12,446 nt of DNA, from the NCBI GenBank assembly GCA_033722675.1, contig JAWVYO010000072.1, positions 1-12,446 on the forward strand. Direction: 5' to 3'. The translations under genes were made by a program, and so were the position numbers. Positions 1 to 6,059 of this stretch are shown one piece after another (position 1 is the first letter of the stretch; every line of letters begins with the position of its first letter). The stretch comes from DATHYU01 sp033722675 (GTDB lineage: Bacteria > Actinomycetota > Acidimicrobiia > Spongiisociales > UBA11373). The notes beneath the pieces are model-generated. The model did not search any database. It saw only the letters and a list, made by a program, of their open reading frames with translations, and was not told the DNA's origin.

Positions 1-511
1 CCTGGAACGACGTGCCGGATCCCGAGGTCCAGTCACCGTCGGTGCCCACCGACAGGGTGCCGTAGGGTCCCGGGATCGAGAAGCGGAACTCGACCGTCTG
101 GCCGACCACCGGATCGACGAAGGTCATCGTGCCGGGCTCCCACGGACCCGACACGTTCGGGGGGAGTGTCGACACCTCGATCGTGCCGAGCGGGATCGCC
201 CCCGAGTCGATGTCGAAGCGGCTGGCCGTGATGGTGTACGTGGACGCGGATGGGTACGAGTGGCAGAAGGGCTGGGACGCGTCGGTGGCGGACGTGCCGT
301 CACCCCAGTCGACGTCCACGTCGCCAGTCCACGTGGGAACCTCCCAACAGCCCGTGTGGCCGGCCGGCACCCAGGAGGGACCGCTGATCCCATCGGCGGC
401 GCTCGCAGGTGCTGCCACCACGACGAAGAGCCCGAGGACGCCAACCACGTATGCGGCGACTGCGTGACGACCCAGGGTTCGCGCCAGCGCCAGGCGTCCG
501 AGCGTGCTCAC
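1..511 (-). CDS. Secreted PKD-like domain protein, 3' end cut by window edge
   Basis: The first 170 residues of an exported protein are visible; the C-terminus lies beyond base 1. The GTG start at 511-509 shares four bases with the stop of the upstream monooxygenase, so translation is probably coupled. Residues 1-38 form a signal peptide: Arg-rich N-region, hydrophobic core at about 18-34, and an Ala-Ser-Ala cleavage site ending at residue 38. Residues 60-100 look like a PKD/Ig-type beta-sandwich repeat, with Trp-Gly-Asp-Gly-Thr at 69-73 and His-Ser-Tyr at 84-86. C55 and C83 could form a disulfide. Such domains usually mediate adhesion or protein-protein contacts in envelope proteins; no enzymatic domain is visible. 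The N-terminal ORF is open throughout with no competing frame of comparable quality. Its function and full length are unknown. Confidence 0.75.
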   Translation of the reverse strand, partial: MSTLGRLALARTLGRHAVAAYVVGVLGLFVVVAAPASAADGISGPSWVPAGHTGCWEVPTWTGDVDVDWGDGTSATDASQPFCHSYPSASTYTITASRFDIDSGAIPLGTIEVSTLPPNVSGPWEPGTMTFVDPVVGQTVEFRFSIPGPYGTLSVGTDGDWTSGSGTSFQ

Positions 512-1749
512 GGAGCCATCGGTGTGAGCTCGCGATCGATGCGGCGTTCGAAGGCATCGACCGCGTCATGCAGGTCGGCGGCGGTCACGTCCATGCCGGC
601 GAACCCGGTGAAGAACCCGACGCCGGTCTCCTTCAGGAAGACTTCGTCCTCGAACAACTCGTCGATCCTCCGGCGACGCTCCGGCTCGTCCCGGAACCCG
701 GCGGTCCTGATGCCGTTGAGTCGGGCCAGTTCCCGGACCCGTCCCAGTCGCTCGCGCCGCTCCTCGGCGTAGGGAGTGAGGGACTCAGGGGTCCACTCGT
801 CGGTCTCGAGGAGGCGTTCCGACAGCGACGCGACATCGGCGTAGGCGAGGGACAGGCCCTGCCCGATCTGATAGTTGTTGTAGCCGCCGGCGTCTCCGAT
901 CAGGGCGACACCCGGGGCGACGGGGTCGGCCTCGGCGTCCCCGCACGGAAACGTCCCGATCGGGCCCACCGCCTTCGCGTTCGACCAGGCACCGTCGTAG
1001 GGGACCCGGTCGACGTCGGACGCGGCGAGGAATCGTTCGACGGCGCCCCGTCCCGCATAGCGGTGGCGGTCGGAGGCGGCGAACCAGTGGTAGACGCGGG
1101 CGTACCCGTTCCCCTGCGGAAAGCTGAGCAGCATCCACTCCTCCTGATCGACGTCGACATTGGCGTCCATGGGGATGCCGTCGCCTCGAACGTGGAGGCC
1201 GGTGGCGAAGTGGCTGATCGGGTAGGCGTGCAGGTCGATGCCGGCGAGCCGGCGGAGGCGTGAGGCGCGGCCGTCGGCTCCAACGACGAGGCGGGCCCCG
1301 GCGTCCCGCTGCGTCTCGCCGTCGCGCCACTCGACGCGTGCCGGTGGCCCGGGTGAGAACCCGGTCATGGTCGCGCCGCGCCGCACGTCCGCCCCCGCCG
1401 ACCGGGCGGCGTCGAGCAGCGCCTGGCGCGCTCGGGGGTGGGCGAGGTTGAGGGTTCCGTCGACGCCGGGCACGAAGGCGCCCAGATCGACGTGGGTGGC
1501 CTCGCCATCGTTCCATCGGGTGAGTGTGGGAACGACCGTCGCTCCGCTGCCGAGGAGGACGTCGTACAGGTCGAGGTCCCTGGTGATGCCGACGCCCCAG
1601 GGCCACATCATCTCGCCGCGGTTGATGTCGCTGAACCGTTCGGTCTTCTCGAGGACGAGGACGTCGACGCCGTTGCGGGCGAGGACCGTCGCCATCGAGG
1701 CGCCGGCGATCCCGCCTCCCACGATGACGACGTCGTGGTGGGCGGTCAC
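508..1749 (-). CDS. FAD-dependent monooxygenase/oxidoreductase (PHBH-like flavoprotein)
   Basis: This 413-residue protein belongs to the group A flavoprotein monooxygenase (p-hydroxybenzoate hydroxylase-like) superfamily. An N-terminal dinucleotide fold has the GxGxxG glycines G11, G13 and G16, with E34 at the end of the second strand for the ribose. The DG motif is at D159-G160 and the FAD-pyrophosphate GD motif at D286, followed by Gly-Gly-Tyr-Asn-Asn and a Gln-Gly-Leu-Ser stretch typical of the isoalloxazine loop. Family members use NAD(P)H and O2 to hydroxylate or epoxidise small aromatic or polyketide-like substrates, although some are halogenases or reductases; the substrate here cannot be read. 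The length is normal and no extra C-terminal domain is present. The GTG start at 1749 overlaps the stop of the MDMPI-like gene (GTGA), and the downstream secreted protein overlaps in the same way, so the three genes are likely one transcript. Confidence 0.9.
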   Translation of the reverse strand: MTAHHDVVIVGGGIAGASMATVLARNGVDVLVLEKTERFSDINRGEMMWPWGVGITRDLDLYDVLLGSGATVVPTLTRWNDGEATHVDLGAFVPGVDGTLNLAHPRARQALLDAARSAGADVRRGATMTGFSPGPPARVEWRDGETQRDAGARLVVGADGRASRLRRLAGIDLHAYPISHFATGLHVRGDGIPMDANVDVDQEEWMLLSFPQGNGYARVYHWFAASDRHRYAGRGAVERFLAASDVDRVPYDGAWSNAKAVGPIGTFPCGDAEADPVAPGVALIGDAGGYNNYQIGQGLSLAYADVASLSERLLETDEWTPESLTPYAEERRERLGRVRELARLNGIRTAGFRDEPERRRRIDELFEDEVFLKETGVGFFTGFAGMDVTAADLHDAVDAFERRIDRELTPMAP

Positions 1750-2486
1750 GCCGGCACCCCGCTGTCGGCCGGCCAGGTGTAGACGGACAGGAGATCGCGC
1801 GCCTCGGTCGGTGTGTCACCCCAGTCGAGGAGGTGGTCCGCCTGTGCCCGGGTGCGGCGCCCGCCCACGCACCGGAGGAGGTCGTAGGACGATCCCGTCA
1901 CGATCGGGGCGTCGTCGAAGAACGCCAGGGTGTGGTCGACGTCGGTCGGCTCCAGGTTGAGGGCCTGTCCGGCGGTATCCACCTTGTCGACCAGGAACCA
2001 GGTGACGTACCCGAGGAGGGCGTCGAAGGCGAGTTCGGTCCGGGTCTTGTCGGTGCGCCCGAGCGACTCCTCGATGTCGAACAGGTGCATGGTCAGGTCG
2101 ACGGTGGGGAAGAACGCGTCCGGGTTCTGATCCCGGAGCGAGTCCCACTCGTCCCACAGCTCCTGCAGGCTCCGATCGCGGCGAGCCTCGACGCCCGCAG
2201 CGGTCCATCCGTCTCGCTCGGCACGCGTGGCGTCGTACGCCGCCTGGGTGGTCTCCCGCAGCGCCATCATGATCGAATCGGGGACGTCGTCTGCTCCCGT
2301 GAAATGGATGTGATGGGCGACCACGTCCTGATTGCTCCACGCCGGGCAGCAGGCGTTCCGAGCCGCTCGCTCCTCGTCCGTCAGCGATTCCATGAGCCTG
2401 CGCATCTCGCGTGCACCGAGGTCGTAGAGGCGCCGATTCTGGGCGCGGAGGAACTCGTTGGCCGCACTGCGCTCGGTGAACCGCAT
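1746..2486 (-). CDS. Maleylpyruvate isomerase (MDMPI/DinB-fold) family protein
   Basis: A 246-residue protein resembling mycothiol-dependent maleylpyruvate isomerase-family proteins of actinobacteria. The N-terminal four-helix DinB-like domain carries the family signature Cys-Pro-Ala-Trp-Ser with Asp-Val-Val-Ala-His (C47-H58), and a second signature Asp-Leu-Thr-Met-His-Leu-Phe-Asp (D130-D137). By analogy with the zinc ligands of characterised MDMPI, H58 (or H59), D130 and H134 could bind a metal. The C-terminal part has the Arg-Thr-x-x-Gln and Asp-Trp-Gly-Asp pattern of the family's small C-terminal domain. The ATG at 2486 was chosen because GGAGAGG lies just upstream (2490-2496); an upstream in-frame ATG at 2561 would overlap the divergent regulator and has no such site. 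Many family members are not maleylpyruvate isomerases but probable thiol-dependent transferases, so the reaction is open. It is the first gene of the run with the monooxygenase. Confidence 0.82.
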   Translation of the reverse strand: MRFTERSAANEFLRAQNRRLYDLGAREMRRLMESLTDEERAARNACCPAWSNQDVVAHHIHFTGADDVPDSIMMALRETTQAAYDATRAERDGWTAAGVEARRDRSLQELWDEWDSLRDQNPDAFFPTVDLTMHLFDIEESLGRTDKTRTELAFDALLGYVTWFLVDKVDTAGQALNLEPTDVDHTLAFFDDAPIVTGSSYDLLRCVGGRRTRAQADHLLDWGDTPTEARDLLSVYTWPADSGVPA

Positions 2487-2489
2487 CGT

Positions 2490-2496
2490 CCTCTCC
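2490..2496 (-). promoter_or_regulatory. Ribosome binding site deciding the MDMPI-like start
   Basis: GGAGAGG on the minus strand, three bases before the ATG at 2486. It favours the 246-residue product over an extension of 25 residues that would run across the divergent promoter region and into the padR start. Confidence 0.75.
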
Positions 2497-2503
2497 GGTA
2501 ATA

Positions 2504-2516
2504 CTGCAAACTGCAG
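2504..2516. promoter_or_regulatory. Inverted repeat, candidate PadR operator
   Basis: CTGCA-AAC-TGCAG is a perfect inverted repeat with 5-base arms and a 3-base centre. It lies between the candidate minus-strand -10 and the MDMPI-like start, and just upstream of the plus-strand -10 at 2541. That position would let a dimeric winged-helix repressor block the leftward transcript. The arms are shorter than many PadR operators, so this is a candidate only. Confidence 0.4.
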
Positions 2517-2540
2517 GGACGAGCTTACTGAGGATTGCCG

Positions 2541-2546
2541 TAGAGT
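2541..2546 (+). promoter_or_regulatory. -10 box for leaderless padR
   Basis: TAGAGT matches TANNNT and is followed by 8 bases and then the ATG at 2555. No Shine-Dalgarno sequence precedes that ATG. The spacing puts the transcription start at or within a base or two of the start codon, the pattern of actinobacterial leaderless mRNAs. No good -35 hexamer is visible. Confidence 0.5.
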
Positions 2547-2554
2547 GAAAGTCG

Positions 2555-3208
2555 ATGCCACCGAAGATGACCACCTCCTCGTACGCGGTGCTCGCCATCC
2601 TCGACCTGCGGCCCTGGAGCGGCTACGAGTTGACCCACCAGGCGAAGCGAAGCCTTCGATACGCCTGGCCGCGTTCGGAGCGCCTGCTCTACTCCGAACC
2701 GAAGAAGCTCGTGCGGCTCGGGTATGCCACCGTCCGGAAGGAGGAGGTGGGCGGGCGGAGCAGGAAGGTCTACACGATCACCGACGCCGGCCGGGAGGCG
2801 CTGGGGGAGTGGGCGAGCACGCGCACCTCACCCCCGCAACTCGAGTCCGAAGCCCTGCTGCGGTTCCTGTTCGCCGACTCCGGATCGCTCGAGGATCTCG
2901 GGCGCGCCCTGGACGAGCTCGAGGAGGACGTCGGCGAACTCCATCGGTCGGTGGTCGACCTCATGGCCTCGTATCTGGACGAGGACGAAGGTCACCCGTT
3001 CCCCGACCGAGCCCACCTCTCCGTCGTGTTCGCGGTCGCCCAGCTCGAACTGTTCCGGGCCTTCGAGCGATGGATCGAGTTCGCGCGGTCCGAAGCCGCT
3101 CGATGGCCGGACACGGCCGGCGTCGGCATGGACGATCGGATCCGTGCGATCACCGAGATGCTGGCGAGGGACGAGTCGCCCGTCGGGGAGCTCGAACCGT
3201 CGGAGTGA
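2555..3208 (+). CDS. PadR-family transcriptional regulator
   Basis: A 217-residue PadR regulator. Residues 5-90 form the winged helix: the opening Ser-Ser-Tyr-Ala-Val-Leu-Ala-Ile-Leu helix, a Gly-Tyr-Glu-Leu recognition segment, and a beta wing containing Arg-Lys-Val-Tyr-Thr-Ile-Thr followed by Ala-Gly-Arg-Glu-Ala-Leu. Residues 95-195 are the helical C-terminal dimerisation domain (Vir_act_alpha_C type) with acidic coiled segments such as Leu-Asp-Glu-Leu-Glu-Glu-Asp. PadR proteins usually repress adjacent genes and let go when a phenolic or hydrophobic ligand binds. The divergent monooxygenase operon is the obvious target, which suggests the ligand resembles its substrate. An alternative ATG lies 12 bases downstream; the first was kept because of the -10 spacing. 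The wing has Tyr-Ser-Glu-Pro-Lys-Lys-Leu where many relatives have a Tyr-x-x-Leu-x-x-Leu pattern, still within the family. Confidence 0.92.
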   Translation: MPPKMTTSSYAVLAILDLRPWSGYELTHQAKRSLRYAWPRSERLLYSEPKKLVRLGYATVRKEEVGGRSRKVYTITDAGREALGEWASTRTSPPQLESEALLRFLFADSGSLEDLGRALDELEEDVGELHRSVVDLMASYLDEDEGHPFPDRAHLSVVFAVAQLELFRAFERWIEFARSEAARWPDTAGVGMDDRIRAITEMLARDESPVGELEPSE

Positions 3209-3305
3209 GCCGCACGCGGATGCCGGGGGGCCATCCGTCAGGGCGGGCAGACAGCCCGCAGCCTGCGGACGACGCCGCCGGGCCCCCGGCGGTACCGTTG
3301 CCGTG
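3209..3305 (+). other. Intergenic hairpin cluster between padR and the cyclase
   Basis: This 97-base gap holds three inverted repeats. GCGGGC-agaca-GCCCGC is at 3243-3259 and CCGCA-gcc-TGCGG at 3256-3268; these overlap and cannot form together. CCGCCGGG-cc-CCCGGCGG (3275-3292) is a perfect 8-base-arm repeat ending exactly where the cyclase -10 box begins. None is followed by a T tract, so a classic intrinsic terminator for padR is doubtful; a hairpin-only terminator or a protein-binding palindrome is possible. Confidence 0.5.
3293..3298 (+). promoter_or_regulatory. -10 box for a leaderless cyclase transcript
   Basis: TACCGT matches TANNNT, with 7 bases to the ATG at 3306 and no ribosome binding site in between. 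It supports the ATG at 3306 rather than the in-frame GTG one codon earlier, and indicates that the cyclase-lipoprotein pair has its own leaderless promoter. Confidence 0.5.
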
Positions 3306-4301
3306 ATGACGAGTCCCCGCCGCTCCCCGGAAGTCGAAGCGGTGGTCCGGCGACTCCTCAGGACGTTCGAGGAGGGGGACTACGCCACGATATCCCGGTA
3401 CGCGGCCCCCAGTCCTGAGTTCCGGGCCATCGGCAGCGACCCCGACGAGTGGTGGGACGGTGAGACGTTCCTGCCGGTCACCCGGGCCCAACTCGAGGAG
3501 ATGGCGGGACTCCGACACGAAGTCCTGTTCGCGGAGGCGTGGGAGGCGGGAGACGTGGCGTGGGGAGCGGCCCGGGTGGCCTTCGAGCTCGGTGACACGG
3601 CTACCGAGCTGCGGATCACGTTCGTTCTCGTGCTCGACGAAGGCGTGTGGCGCATCGTCCAGTGGCACACATCCGAGGGCGTGTCCAACGAAGAGTCGCT
3701 CGGGTTCACCCTGACCACCACGCTCTCGGAGATCCTCGACGACCTGGACGTGGAGCGTGACCTGGCCTCGATCCCGGGCGAGGGGATGCTCACGCTCATG
3801 TTCACCGATGTCGCCGGCTCGACCGCCCACGCCCGCGAGCTCGGTGACCATCGCTTCATCGAGCTCATGGTGGAACACATCGATCTGGTCACCGAGGTCG
3901 CAGAACGCAAGGGCGGCCAGGTCGTCAAGACCGTGGGCGACGGTGCGCTCGTGGCGTTCCCCTCGGCCAGGGCCGCCGTCGGGTGTGCCGTCGAGATCCA
4001 GCGGGCCACCGCGGCGGCCGACGTGCCGTACACGGTCAGGATCGGCGTTCACGCCGGCGACGTGGTCCGTACGGACTCCGACGTGATGGGCTTCGCCGTC
4101 AACAAGGCCGCCCGGGTGACGTCGGCGGCCGACGGGGGACAGATCGTGGTCTCGTCGGTGGTCCAGGAGCTCGTCGGCGCCGACCCCTCCTACCGGTTCG
4201 GCGATCCCTTCCTCGCCGAGCTGAAGGGCATCGACGGGGTCCATGCGCTCGTCCCCGTCCTGTGGCGGGCTACCGCCACCGACGCACGGGCCGCAGGGTG
4301 A
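3306..4301 (+). CDS. Class III adenylate cyclase with N-terminal SnoaL/NTF2-like domain
   Basis: A 331-residue soluble cyclase that should convert ATP to cAMP and pyrophosphate. Residues 1-130 resemble the SnoaL_3/NTF2-like fold: an Asp/Glu-rich first helix, a Trp-Trp-Asp-Gly segment at 49-52, and a closing Trp-Arg-Ile-Val-Gln-Trp-His-Thr-Ser strand at 115-123. This domain likely senses a small molecule or dimerises. The catalytic domain (about 158-325) keeps every key residue: metal ligands D168 (Phe-Thr-Asp-Val-Ala-Gly-Ser-Thr) and D212 (Val-Gly-Asp-Gly), adenine-selecting K208 and D259, and transition-state N266 and R270. It is therefore expected to be active and ATP-specific, unlike many degenerate homologues. 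No membrane segment or HAMP domain is present. The frame is open further upstream through the end of padR, but ATG 3306 fits the promoter and the domain start. The stop overlaps the lipoprotein start. Confidence 0.92.
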   Translation: MTSPRRSPEVEAVVRRLLRTFEEGDYATISRYAAPSPEFRAIGSDPDEWWDGETFLPVTRAQLEEMAGLRHEVLFAEAWEAGDVAWGAARVAFELGDTATELRITFVLVLDEGVWRIVQWHTSEGVSNEESLGFTLTTTLSEILDDLDVERDLASIPGEGMLTLMFTDVAGSTAHARELGDHRFIELMVEHIDLVTEVAERKGGQVVKTVGDGALVAFPSARAAVGCAVEIQRATAAADVPYTVRIGVHAGDVVRTDSDVMGFAVNKAARVTSAADGGQIVVSSVVQELVGADPSYRFGDPFLAELKGIDGVHALVPVLWRATATDARAAG

Positions 4302-4771
4302 CTCGCCTCGGCGCGATCCTCGCGACGTCGATCCTCGTGATGGTGGGTGCCTGCGGCGACGACGGCGCAAATGCGACGGGTTCCTCGGAGCCGTCCTCGT
4401 CGACGACCACCACGGACCCGGTGCCGTCGGGACCGGGCTTCGTCGTCGCCATCGACGCCTCCGGGGACGTGCCGGTGTTCTCGTGGGAGGCCCGGTCGAA
4501 TGCTTCCGGGTACGCGGTGCTCGTCCTCGACGCCGACTCGTCGCCCGTGTGGGTGTGGACGGGCAGCGGGACCTCCGTCGCCTACGGGGACCTTCCGGAC
4601 GCTCCGGCGGCGGCGTCGCCGGAACTCGTGGAGCGATTCGGGGCATTCGACGATGGATCGCCGGAGGCGGCCGACGGGCTCCCCGATCCCTCCGGACTGA
4701 CGCTGATCGTGCTGGCCCTCGACGGGGAGGGTGAGATCGTGGCCGGAAGCGATCCGGTGGTCGTGCCCTGA
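4298..4771 (+). CDS. Small lipoprotein with Fn3-like fold
   Basis: A 157-residue predicted lipoprotein. The GTG start overlaps the cyclase stop (GTGA). The signal sequence runs to a lipobox Val-Gly-Ala-Cys with C20 as the lipidation site, followed by an Asp/Gly/Asn start and a Ser/Thr/Pro linker (about 29-45). Residues 46-157 look like one fibronectin type III or similar beta-sandwich: Val-Pro-Val-Phe-Ser-Trp-Glu-Ala, an Ala-Ser-Gly-Tyr-Ala-Val-Leu-Val-Leu strand, and Trp-Val-Trp-Thr-Gly. No enzymatic motif is seen. It would sit on the outer face of the cytoplasmic membrane. Coupling with a cyclase suggests it might be a surface partner or simply share expression; the sequence does not decide. 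Confidence 0.78.
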   Translation: MTRLGAILATSILVMVGACGDDGANATGSSEPSSSTTTTDPVPSGPGFVVAIDASGDVPVFSWEARSNASGYAVLVLDADSSPVWVWTGSGTSVAYGDLPDAPAAASPELVERFGAFDDGSPEAADGLPDPSGLTLIVLALDGEGEIVAGSDPVVVP

Positions 4772-4775
4772 GGGC

Positions 4776-5954
4776 TCAGCAGTACCGGGGATCCCGGCAG
4801 ACGACCTCCATGAGCCGGTCGGGATCCGCAGAGCCGCCGGAGGCGATCGAATGGCCGAGCTCCGACGCCATCTCGCCGGGTGAGTCCGCCTGTTCGTAGA
4901 GGTGGTCGGAGACCGCTGCCACGAGCTCCCACGCCGAGGCGACCTCCGGCGCACAGTCGACGCCATGGAGCTGTGCCTGGGCGATGGTGTCGTGCAGCAT
5001 CGTCCTGCCGCCCCGCATCGACGCCGGACTCGGAGCGGCCGAGAACGAACCGGAGGGATCGCGGCTCCACTCGGCCTCGAGGAAGTCCACCATCGACCCG
5101 GTCCGCTCGACGATCAGCTCCCGGGCGGCCTGCAGCAGCCGCTCCGCCTGACACGCCTCGTGTCCGTAGGGGTCGCCGGATTGGAGTTCGGCCGCCAGCG
5201 ACACGAGATCGTCGATCGCAGCCGCCCCGCCGTCTGACCGCGCTTCGGCGACGGCCCGGGTGACGCGCTCCTCGACCGCCGGATCGACGTCGACCATCGT
5301 CGCCCGCCACCTGCCCTCCACCGCGACCGACAACCCCAGGGGGCCGAAGACCGCCAGCGCCTCACCAGCGTCTTCGGCGATCCTCCCCGACACCGAGGTG
5401 CAGTCGAAGGCCTCGACCTCGAGGGTGAACGTGATCTCGCCCGACTCGGCGGTGCCCGTCGTCCCTGCCGATTCGCCCCCTGCGATCACCGAGATGTCGA
5501 AGGTGCCGCCCGGCACCGTCCCGGTCAGGTCGAAGGCATCCCCGGTGCCTGCGTCGGCGACCGTCAGGTCCGCTTCGACCGCCTCGCCGGTGCGGACGGC
5601 GCGTCCCCCCTCCTCGTCGACGACGTCGAGGGTCGTCGAGACCTCGGCGCCGGCCTCGCCCGAGAACACGGCGTCCGCACGGGCACCGGGATGCTCGACC
5701 TCGAGACGAAGGGCGTCGGATCGGACCGCGGTGCCGATCGAGAGGTCCACGCCGGGACGCGGTTCTCCCTCGATGAGGACCAGCCCGTCGAACTCGCCCT
5801 CGTAGGTGCCGCTCACCGGCTGCTCGGGTCCACCCGCTCCGGCGCACGACGCATGCATCCCGGCGGGGCTGGGCGTCGCCGGGGTGACGACGAAGAGTGC
5901 GACGGCGATCATCGCAGCCGAGCGACCGACGCGACCGGACGTGAAGCGAAGCAC
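4776..5954 (-). CDS. Secreted protein of unknown family, beta-rich N-half, helical C-half
   Basis: I do not recognise this 392-residue protein. Residues 1-36 are an export signal with a hydrophobic core at about 13-24; the GTG at 5954 is the likely start, ATG at codon 15 a weaker alternative. C37 follows Met-His-Ala-Ser, which is not a good lipobox, so a secreted rather than lipidated form is favoured. Residues 45-215 read as repeated beta strands rich in Gly, Thr, Glu and Asp (a sandwich or barrel). Residues 222-392 are amphipathic helices. Cysteines are C37, C185, C268, C334, C386 and C392, an even number compatible with three disulfides; C392 is the last residue. The gene meets the lipoprotein gene tail-to-tail with four bases between stops and is followed upstream by 105 bases before the ADH stop, so it is probably monocistronic. 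No catalytic motif is evident. Confidence 0.78.
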   Translation of the reverse strand: MLRFTSGRVGRSAAMIAVALFVVTPATPSPAGMHASCAGAGGPEQPVSGTYEGEFDGLVLIEGEPRPGVDLSIGTAVRSDALRLEVEHPGARADAVFSGEAGAEVSTTLDVVDEEGGRAVRTGEAVEADLTVADAGTGDAFDLTGTVPGGTFDISVIAGGESAGTTGTAESGEITFTLEVEAFDCTSVSGRIAEDAGEALAVFGPLGLSVAVEGRWRATMVDVDPAVEERVTRAVAEARSDGGAAAIDDLVSLAAELQSGDPYGHEACQAERLLQAARELIVERTGSMVDFLEAEWSRDPSGSFSAAPSPASMRGGRTMLHDTIAQAQLHGVDCAPEVASAWELVAAVSDHLYEQADSPGEMASELGHSIASGGSADPDRLMEVVCRDPRYC

Positions 5955-6059
5955 CGTGCGCCGACCATACCCGACGGGGCCGGCGCCGCCCCTGGTGCTC
6001 GGATCGGCGTCGTCGATGCAGGCAGACGGTACCGCCGGGTGGGGTCCGCGTGATCGTCG
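5955..6059. promoter_or_regulatory. Intergenic region upstream of the unknown secreted protein gene
   Basis: The gap separates the ADH stop from the secreted-protein start, both on the minus strand. It contains a GGGGC-cggcgcc-GCCCC hairpin at 5976-5992 without a T tract, which might end ADH transcription or bind a regulator, and a TANNNT box at 5969-5964 next to the start. Nothing else is apparent. Confidence 0.4.
5964..5969 (-). promoter_or_regulatory. Candidate -10 box for the unknown secreted protein
   Basis: TATGGT on the minus strand lies 9 bases before the GTG at 5954, with no ribosome binding site. This fits a leaderless or near-leaderless start and gives the gene its own promoter, separate from the ADH upstream of it. 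Confidence 0.4.

Larger units (their letters stand above)
2487..2554. promoter_or_regulatory. Divergent promoter region between the MDMPI-like operon and padR
   Basis: These 68 bases must hold both promoters. On the minus strand TAAGCT (2527-2522) fits an actinobacterial TANNNT -10 box and would give a leader of about 30 nt containing the ribosome binding site. On the plus strand TAGAGT (2541-2546) fits a -10 for padR. An inverted repeat lies at 2504-2516. A regulator controlling itself and the divergent operon is the usual PadR arrangement, so this is the expected binding region. Confidence 0.6.

Noticed and set aside
409..1263. Long plus-strand open frame opposite the monooxygenase
   Set aside because: It is a shadow of the minus-strand gene; its translation has no domain pattern and is a product of high third-position GC.
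2487..2561. 25-residue N-terminal extension of the MDMPI-like protein
   Set aside because: It would cover the divergent promoter and lacks a ribosome binding site, while ATG 2486 has GGAGAGG.
2724..3305. Upstream extension of the cyclase into padR
   Set aside because: It overlaps padR in another frame and gives Arg/Ser-rich translation; the promoter and domain start support 3306.
3150..4646. 498-codon minus-strand frame opposite the cyclase
   Set aside because: Arg/Pro/Gly-rich translation with no motif; the plus strand encodes a cyclase with all catalytic residues.
5976..5992. GGGGC/GCCCC hairpin as intrinsic terminator of the ADH gene
   Set aside because: The stem is short and no T tract follows; recorded only as part of the intergenic region.
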